From Polytrichum commune (lineage: Eukaryota; Streptophyta; Polytrichopsida; Polytrichales; Polytrichaceae): a DNA stretch of 64,000 nucleotides. Shown piece by piece: positions 55,733 to 64,000 of this stretch. The translations under genes and the position numbers were made by a program. Below the pieces are notes generated by a model that did not search any database, was not told the origin of the DNA, and saw nothing but the letters and a program-made list of their open reading frames with translations. The first letter of the stretch is position 1; each line of letters opens with the position of its first letter. The stretch is taken from contig OX485807.1 of NCBI GenBank assembly GCA_950295325.1, positions 4,652,501 to 4,716,500 on the forward strand, given 5' to 3'.

Positions 55733-56831
55733 ATCTTTCAACTAGTGATGACGTTATATACAAAAAGTTAATTGTAAAGTGTGAGGATCAATTGGGGATA
55801 AATTGCCTTAATGGTCCCTTCTTTGAGGGTAACCAAACTTGGAGGCCTTCTTCGAGTTTTGAAAGTCTTGGAAGTGGCAAATATGAGAGATTCCAAACTT
55901 GAGTTGAAAGTCACTTTTGATGACTTTACAATTAACTCTAAATGTCCCCAATGTGTAGGAATAACAAGAAATTGCTCACACAAATCAAAGTCCACAATTC
56001 CAAGAAAATAATAAATAAATTTATAATTCAAACATCGTCACACCTCCAACCAAAAAAGATCCAATCCAATCAAACATATAATGGATGGTCTTGACAACTA
56101 TCTAAGAGTATCTACACTATATTAGCCTATTCATCAAGACCATTGCTTTCAATCACCTTGTCATCTACATACAAATTACAAGCAATTTGTGTAGAATGAT
56201 GTCGAACAAGTGTTGTCGCAATCTGTGCTATTGGTTGAGTGGCACTCTCCACATAGGGAGGTGTCCAAATTTTTCCCTTGAAAGAGTTTAATTTTGAATT
56301 TGGATGATTTGTTAGCTAAAATCTTACTAGGGACTGTTGTGGTAGTGTTGAACTGCTAAAATTAGCACTAAAGAGGGTTGGCTAGACATGTAAGTGGACA
56401 TTTTGACCATTGGCAATGGAAAAGAGGAGTTCCCATGAATGGACTATAAACATGTGGGAAATTCATAGACCTTTTGAGTTCCTTGCTATAGGCAGACACA
56501 ACCTTTGATGCTTGAAAACTTGACACCTCCCTCTTCTATTTGGGTTGGGTAGACTATAGACAAGAGGAGGCATAGATTAATTGGGTGTGTGTATGTGCAA
56601 GAGAGCTGGAATCCCTCTTGATAAGAGAGAGGATTTTTTTAAATATACGGCAAGACCATAGACCTATTCAAACTCTTGGGTGTGAAGGCATCGGTACCTG
56701 GGAAGTCGGCTTGTGTAAATTTCAGTGAATTGCGATAATTCAGAGTGTTTTGTGATACAATAATTTGGTCTCTCAGGAGGAAAACAAAAGTCTGCCATAG
56801 CCGAAGTAAATAGGACCATAGTCTCATTGAG
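55733..56831. other. Intergenic, no gene seen
   Basis: Unique DNA right of the duplication. No readable domain on either strand. Confidence 0.4.
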
Positions 56832-57350
56832 CACGGGTAGATCACTTAGTGCATTTAAAAAACGACGTGCGGCATAATATAGAGAGGATTAAAATCATTT
56901 GAAATAAAAATTATAAAGGAATTCCAAATAATGAAGGGGCCATTAAATGTAGACAATCCCATTATAAGTAAGTTAGATGGACATAAAACGTGGGCCATTA
57001 TTTTTTGTAAAATTAATATAGGGGCTGAAGATAAGAATCCTAGAAGGTATGTTTAGTATGGTATGTAAATGGGTTTAGGACTCACAAGGATGGATGATAA
57101 TTGGGATTTATGTCTGTCCAAAAATAGATGAAAAGGGAACGCACCATCATTAAAAGGAATATAGAGTACAAAAAATTGCAGTGACTTGGACAATATAAGT
57201 AATGGAAGGGTGCAGACAAATGGGCCATTTTTGAAATTTAAGTAATTATAGGGGGGCTTTAATTCAACTCTTGAAGGTAAATAGCCCCAAAACAAAAAAA
57301 AACCCAGCCGTATGTGGTGCACAAAAATGCCTTAGAGTGATCTACCCGTG
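56832..57350. mobile_element. hAT-like MITE with CACGGGTAGATCACT ends, 8-bp target duplication
   Basis: 519 bp. It starts CACGGGTAGATCACT and ends AGTGATCTACCCGTG. TCATTGAG flanks it on both sides (56824-56831 and 57351-57358). The ends resemble those of 49519-49928 (CACGGGGAGGTCACT), so the two belong to related families. The short reading frames inside have no recognisable domain. Confidence 0.92.
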
Positions 57351-60300
57351 TCATTGAGTAACCAGGTGTGAAGGCCCTGCTTTATGTAATAATTTCTTTG
57401 ATCAATATATGGTTGTGATCAATTGTTTTGTTAACTTCTACTAGTGCCTTGATGTGTGGAAGAGAGTTGTTGTGTAAAAGGGGGAAGATGTGTAAATCAA
57501 TAACTTCCAAGATATGAAATCTCATATTGTGTGGAATTAATTTGTATCAATTGCCTATGGTCGTGTCTATTATCTCTGTGTGAGATGTGTGATAATCATC
57601 CCTCAGGAAGAGAGCATATTCAATGAATTGATCGCATAAAGCATTGACATTGTAGATAGGAACCCCACAGTGACGAATTATGAAGGATTAATGAGATTTT
57701 TTTGGTTGAAATATGGAATTTGTCTAATTGACCTATGTGTATGGTCATAAACTTTGATGAAATGCTTGAGCAAGGGAGTGAAATTTTAGAGTAATGTTGG
57801 AGTCAAATTGAGGGTCTGAGGACCTCGCTAGTAACTATGATTAATTTCCAAGAGAGGGTTGATAGTTTAGGTCCACCATTTGCTTATCCACAAAACTTGA
57901 GATTTAATGGATTGGGACTAGGACTGAAACCTCTGAAATTACTTAGCATAATGGTTTGACTAGAGGAAATTGATTCTTAGATTAAGAGTTGTTTGCCCCA
58001 CATAGTATTAAGCATTACCATCATTGTCCCGTGCAATCCCAATAGGATTATTATGTATTGCGATTAATGGTCGAATAATTGAACAATTGTCTAAAGAAAA
58101 ATGGGTTGAAGTTGGTGCAAAGCCATGGTCTTTTGGAACTGTAGAGAAGTGGCAGGTGCAGAGGAAAGAGGATCACCTGTGGGGATGGGGTTGTCCCATA
58201 GCAAGTGTGAGTGGCGTACAAAGCACCTATAAAAAGAGGGTTGCAAAGGACCATCATCAAGTAACAAGTATCCAAGACTCAACTAACGCACGACACATCT
58301 TGACTATGGTCTCCTGACTCACACATAGCCACATACCCTTAGACTCAGGTGATTGGATTCCCTGGACTTAGCTACTTACACTAAAGACTAATGGTCATCT
58401 AAATTGGCCATTGCCTTTTGCATGTTCTTTAAATTAAAATATTGTAGATATTAATCTTTTTGTGGACGTACATGCATATTGGAAAATATAATTAATTTGT
58501 GAAGATACTATGAATTCTAGAAAATTGACTATGTTAAAAGAATGATGGTTAAAAATATATAAAACATCAATATGTGAGTTATTGACGAGTATCAAGGAAA
58601 TAAAAAATCAAATTAAATACATGTAAATCAAATTAAGGGATAAACGGACCATGGCATAAGCATGTATAATAATTTGTTATGGCCTAATATGGTTCCAAAG
58701 ACGTACAAGGGGAAATCCTTTAATCAGTTCAAGTAAGGACAATGGTCCTATTGCTTCATTAAATATAAGATAAATTAATAAATGACGTGACCCACATAGT
58801 TGTTACTACCGAATTTCATGATTCATCAAATTATCAATTAATTAAGGAGAGACCATTGTTCAAGTCAGGGTGCCCTTGGCCTTGACTAAATGTGGTTACT
58901 AGATACTCTAAAATACTATTCATGGGCCGTGACTTCCTGCATTGAAAACAAACCATGGTATAGCGAGTTATAACTACAAGACTATGGTTGGTTGTAAGGG
59001 AGAGATTGCATAATTGCATGCACTACACCGAGTGACCCTAATAATCCCCTCCTTAATCTCTTAATACCATGAAATTCACATCAAACAAGATCTTACCTAA
59101 GTTTGTTACTCCAAATTCATTCTAAAGTCATTATGATCTATCAATTAACCAAATTGTGACACCTAGAGTTCAATCTAACAGTCATTTCGTTATCCCTGTG
59201 TGGTTTTTTTAATCGGAACCCAATCCCAAAAGCTATTTACATGACGCAACATCTTGGAGCATGAAGGAGAATTCCTACTTTTCCTTTTGCTACAAAACAA
59301 AAGAATAATTGTTAGATTTCATGTATACACATATAATGCGTTTGAGTTCTAGTGAGCAAAAAATAAGGACAAATTGCAAACTTACATATTCAAACAAATT
59401 TTCCAAGCAACTTTCTTTACAAGTTCTTCCTTGGGATTGTAGTTAGGATTTTTCTATCATAGAATCTAACCCAAGAAAAACAACCCAAGGTACAAGGTCT
59501 CAAGGAAGACTGAGCTAGTATCTATAAGGATTAATGTCACATTGGACAATGGGTTCTAATAATAATCTATGTTTTTTACTCCATTCCTTCTTCAATGGGC
59601 TTAGTTCACACTCTTATAGTTCATTGGTGTTTTCTCAATCATGTATGGTTTTGTCATATGTGTGTGGATTCCTATCACTTTAATTCCGTCCACTATGTTA
59701 GTCGTGAAGCTCAAGAGCTTGGCAAGGAGTCAATGGCTCATAGTTAGGACAAAGTGTAGGGTAGTGTCTTCTTAGTAACCGCATAGTCTTTAATTAAGAT
59801 GAATTATGCTTGCAATAAGCTCAAAGTTATTTTTACTTGATCAACTTACAAGCATCATGCAATTCTTTGCGACTATAATCACCACCTTCATCTTTGGTGG
59901 ACTTGGCAATTTGTCTCAAGAGTCACTCACACAGGTTAATATAATAAGAACACATCAACAAGATAGGCTATATCCGTTATTATATGATTTAGGTTGGCTT
60001 GTGTGCTCAAATAATCTTGATTGCATAAAAGCTTACTCATGTGATGTAAAGTCTTCTTTCTACCAAAGTAATATCCTTAGCAGCCTATAGCTTGCCCAAA
60101 GTATCTTTAAGTCTCATCATCTTCATATGTAGACTCTCCATATTTTTTTGACAAGGTGCAATAGACCTACTAGGCTAGATCTCGGTAACATTCTTACTCC
60201 CTGATAATGACTTTTACTCACATGGCTAACTTTTATCTCTTGGCCTAAGTCTTGGCTATGGCCTATTGCCCTCATTGATATCAACTATGACCATCTCAGA

Positions 60301-63300
60301 CCCTCTCAACCTTCCTCTTCCACTTAGTCTATTTGTTTTCTCTCTTCACATGGGATTTTTTTTCTTGACCTCCCACTGGTATGACCATTCTTCAACCTTC
60401 ACAAGGTCAAGACTTCTCTTAAAATCTTTTGACTCTTCATCCTCAAATGATTGACCTTCTTTTCCGACTATCGCCTTCTGCATGGCAACTAATCTACACG
60501 CCCGCCATAGGCTAAGTGGACGAACTCTTAAGCTTATTGCCAACAATATTTCTTGGAACATGATCAATTTCTCAATGTTTTATTTCCAATTCTTATTCCT
60601 GCAAATGACTCATTTTTTGCTCTCTCAATCCTTAATCACACATTGACATGTTGATTCCTCCTCAAATATTGTTTTTATGCCATCACTTTCCTTCACCTAT
60701 CACCAAAGACTTACGTGCTTATATTCACTCTTAATTTCATCTTTTATTTAACTCGTGTTTTAATGGCTCTCAAGCTATTATCCTCGTGACCCTTCTCTTA
60801 ATCACATCCTCATCAAACTTACTTTTTTTCTCATCATTTCGTCACAAGGCTATCACCATATCTCTCTCAACTGCATTAACTCTGCTTCTTATAGCCTTCA
60901 ATGAACTTATACCTACTCTTGATGATATGCTAATACACTTCCAAATACACACAACCATCAATCAATGTGCCATTATAATAAATTGTCACATAATTGCCCA
61001 TCAAAACCATTCACTCTCATTATTAGAGTTGTCAATAAGTTTTACAATCCAAATCACTTGACTCTATTTGCCTAATTCCTATGTCCTCAATCATCTCACT
61101 TGGGACTAGCCTAACATCTACGCATCAAATTCACCCTCAGGGTTTCAGTGATACAAAAACTTATTACTTATACACTGAGACTATGCTAGGTTTCTACATA
61201 TGTAAATAGCTTTGTTATACCTTCGGAACCTTTTCCTTATTGTTGAAAGGGTGGAAAAGGCGGTTACAACCAATTACCAACTTATCACGACAATAGCCTC
61301 CTAATCTTACTATGAACCACAAGAGATTGCATACTTCAAAAGCTCATCACATTTTACCTTTAAGTCTGATTCCAGCATATCTTATATGTATAGATATATG
61401 TTGAAGTTTTATTGAAATCTAAAATTTTGTCTAGAAGTTATGAGCGTTTCTGTAAGACAACTTCTACTGTGGTACTGCTAACTTTGTAGTTTCACCTGGG
61501 CTGATTGAAAAATCTATTTTCTATCATTTTTATATTTCTAGATAGGTCTCAAAGTTATCTTTCTATTCATACTAATTTTGTTTTATTCTAAAATTTTGAC
61601 TAAAAATTATAAGCATTTCCGTGGGGCAGCTCACATAAACCTTATTTCTTCATATTCTTTTTCAAATAGTTAGAAGTTCTGAAATAGTATATTAGCGTTT
61701 GGTCCCCTTTGTGTTGGATTTTAGTAGTTTAACTACATTAGAAGGGTCTAGGTTGTCGATTCTAATGTAACTAGGCTTAAGTTGGGCTAATTGGATGCTT
61801 ACGAGGCTAACTATAACCTTTTCATTCACAAGACTTTCGAACATTATAAAATGTTATTTTTGAACTAAGGGTAAGCACGATTCAATCATTTGGCTTGGAA
61901 ACCAAGAGAATGCCTACTTTACCTCACATTCTCTTAGTAATGTCAATATGCGTCTTGATGGTGAAGCATGTTGATATACCATTACCAAACAATATCATGA
62001 TGTTTATCCTCCTAAATATGAAATATTTTTCCAGAGTACCTCTCATAGCCCGAGAGATGCACTCCCCAAGTTTTTGTTAGCAACATGCAATAAAAAATAG
62101 AAGTATTTCAATTCATGTTATTGAAATTTTTGAAAAGGCCTCAAAGTAAAATAGCCTCTATAAAGCCTCGAACAAAAATAATTTTTTGATCGCTTTGATG
62201 GTGGGATTGTAGGACCTCATTTGGCTTCAAACCACCATCATAGCGTACTTACTAGGATTCAAGTACATGACTTACAAACATGTCAAAGGTTTCATTTTAT
62301 GGATGGCTTATTTACCGTTGTAAATGAACAGCACCAAATTTTACCCACCAAATGTTTCACATATTAATTTGGATCTATTTTTTAAAGGCTTGATATGGTG
62401 CTCATCATCTAGAAATGAGAGTTTTTTGTGTCATTTGCGAGCATCATTTCCGTAAATTTTGTGGTGTTTCTTTAGACGAAGCTCTCACAACATCGTTGAT
62501 ATGTGATTGGAATTTTTGAGGTGAGCTATAATTCAATCCAATATGGGAGTATTTACCAATATCAACTATGCATATCATACTCACTCAAAACCTCGTCCTA
62601 AAAACAAGGATTCATTTGGCAAATCAATATGTTCTATGTTCTATGTTTTGACTTTTACCTTAATTTCCACATGATTGTGACAAGGAATTTGGCATCACCA
62701 AATCATTTAATGATCCAATTGACATTCAACTTCAAGTTTCCGAGGATACTGACAAAGATTTAAGTTTTGTTGTGGGTTCTATAGTTGCAGTATTTGATAG
62801 CCAAACTTTTGATCCCCTAGTTGAGGAGTTGATAGTTATTGTAGCATCAACTATCGATGAGCCTACAATTGATGAAGTTGACCCGTTAATATTTTCAGAG
62901 GTTGTTTGTGATCCATTTAATATTGTTCTTGTTCCCACCTCAACAACTCCCTCACAAATCGACGTGGGATCAAATGTCAATGCTAGTTTACCTTCTGCTT
63001 CATTAAAGCAAGTAATTAACATAGGTCAAAGCAACATAAATTCGCATGAGGATCCAAACGTTAGACATTCAAAGAAACAACATGTGGCAAACATATCTCA
63101 TGGCTATAGTACATCCACTAGTCGTTAAAAAAAAATTTAAAAAAAGTTTGGATCCCTTAATACACCATTGGTTTTGTGCTTTTGATAGCATGGCAATATG
63201 GGACATAGTGATGGATTTATCTCCCTTGTTTAACCCATTAGAACGGCGTGTTCTATAGTACATTGCAATTACATTGTTTTACCAAGCATCCTCTACCTAA

Positions 63301-64000
63301 GTTGGAAAAGTTTCCATTGGAGGGCTATTGGAATCAATAGGAGATAAGATTGCACAATAAACACCTATACAAAGGCATATGAATAATGCTTGGAGTGAGA
63401 TGGTCTCATGCTCTCCTTGCTTTGCCTTTTATTGCTTTTTCTTCTCTTCATTGGATCACACAAACAATATGGGATAAGTCTTATCCCTCTTTGGACTAGC
63501 ATGATAGCCTTATTCTAACCTTATTCTTTCTCATGCCTCTTCCATTATATTTCTATTGACTATGAGCAATCTAATGCTCTACCCTCTGCAAGGGCTTCAA
63601 CTTTATAGTTCTTCACCATTTATGAAACTTATGTATTGCTGGAGTTCGAAAAAAAATGATTTCTCATTCAAAGCTTACTTAAGACCAAAAGCACTGCAAA
63701 GTCCTAAACAATAATCCAATATGATTGCAATAGCATAATTTTACACAGAGTTGGAAACTAAAACACAAAATTTGAAGCATGGTTTAGTGCCCCTTGGCTC
63801 TTAGCAAAAACATACAATGACTCCCAAAACCGAGTCTATGCATCAAACAAGGACTTTCACGGGCATTTCACAAAAAAATAATGATATGTTTAGGAAATGT
63901 AAAATGTAATTATAAAAGAACTAGAAGTTGACTTTCAAATGATGTCATGGTGATGTCATCAACTTCACTAGGGTTTCGGTGAGAGGAAGAGAGACGTCGA
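57351..64000. other. Long AT-rich stretch without supported genes
   Basis: Reading frames are short and none shows a domain. The longest (62772-63128, plus; 118 codons, acidic Ser/Thr-rich) has no start context or homology I can name. Around 61390-61620 two loosely similar AAAATTTTG(T/A)CTAxAAxTTAT blocks occur. I see no tRNA, telomeric or inverted-repeat element here. Confidence 0.4.

Noticed and set aside
62772-63128. 118-codon plus-strand gene near the right end
   Set aside because: Low-complexity Ser/Thr/Val-rich frame with overlapping open frames on both strands and no recognisable domain.

Overview
The window reads as nuclear DNA of a land plant or close streptophyte relative with a large, repeat-rich genome. 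Supporting signs are a short CCCTAAA (plant-type telomere) array, plant-type hAT, pogo/mariner-like, LINE and Ty3/gypsy remnants, a piece of nuclear 18S rDNA, and intron-bearing kinase genes in long AT-rich spacers. A Ty3/gypsy element carrying a DNA methyltransferase and a PHD finger suggests a seed-free plant or charophyte-like lineage rather than a flowering plant. The species cannot be fixed from sequence alone.

Layout. (1) 758-14191 and 40421-55732 are two direct copies of one segment, about 39.7 kb apart. Each holds, on the minus strand, a TKL-type protein kinase gene with conserved downstream segments of unknown function, and then a decayed LINE on the plus strand. The two copies act as natural before/after pairs: four insertions (a TA-flanked pogo-like element, two elements with 8-bp target duplications, one LINE) are in one copy and absent from the other. 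(2) 14192-31205 lies between the copies and holds a decayed unknown gene (14656-16074, minus), a hAT-type transposase pseudogene with an acidic tail (18411-21599, plus), a convergent coiled-coil pseudogene (22303-24646, minus), a small acidic gene (26152-26604, minus), an 84-bp tandem repeat running into telomere-like sequence, a cluster of TGTCA motifs with a perfect palindrome, and a kinase-like pseudogene (29036-30922, plus) flanked by swapped-order direct repeats. Three of these genes have a TATA box beside very C-rich DNA. (3) 31206-38486 is a minus-strand Ty3/gypsy retrotransposon: gag with two zinc knuckles, protease, C5-DNA methyltransferase, reverse transcriptase/RNase H, and integrase ending in a PHD finger. 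(4) 38487-40420 is the element's leader or LTR area, an AT-rich microsatellite and an 18S rDNA fragment. (5) 55733-64000 holds one clear inverted-repeat element and otherwise no gene I can support.

How it fits together. The only plausible host genes are the two kinase copies. Copy 2 keeps a canonical DFG motif and copy 1 has DMG. Everything else is mobile DNA or its debris. The two most unusual items are the retrotransposon combining its own DNA methyltransferase with a chromatin-reader PHD finger, and the hAT transposase / coiled-coil / kinase-like gene group, which may be parts of one large multi-gene transposon. All mobile-element genes here are broken by stops or frameshifts, so function can only be read as ancestral.
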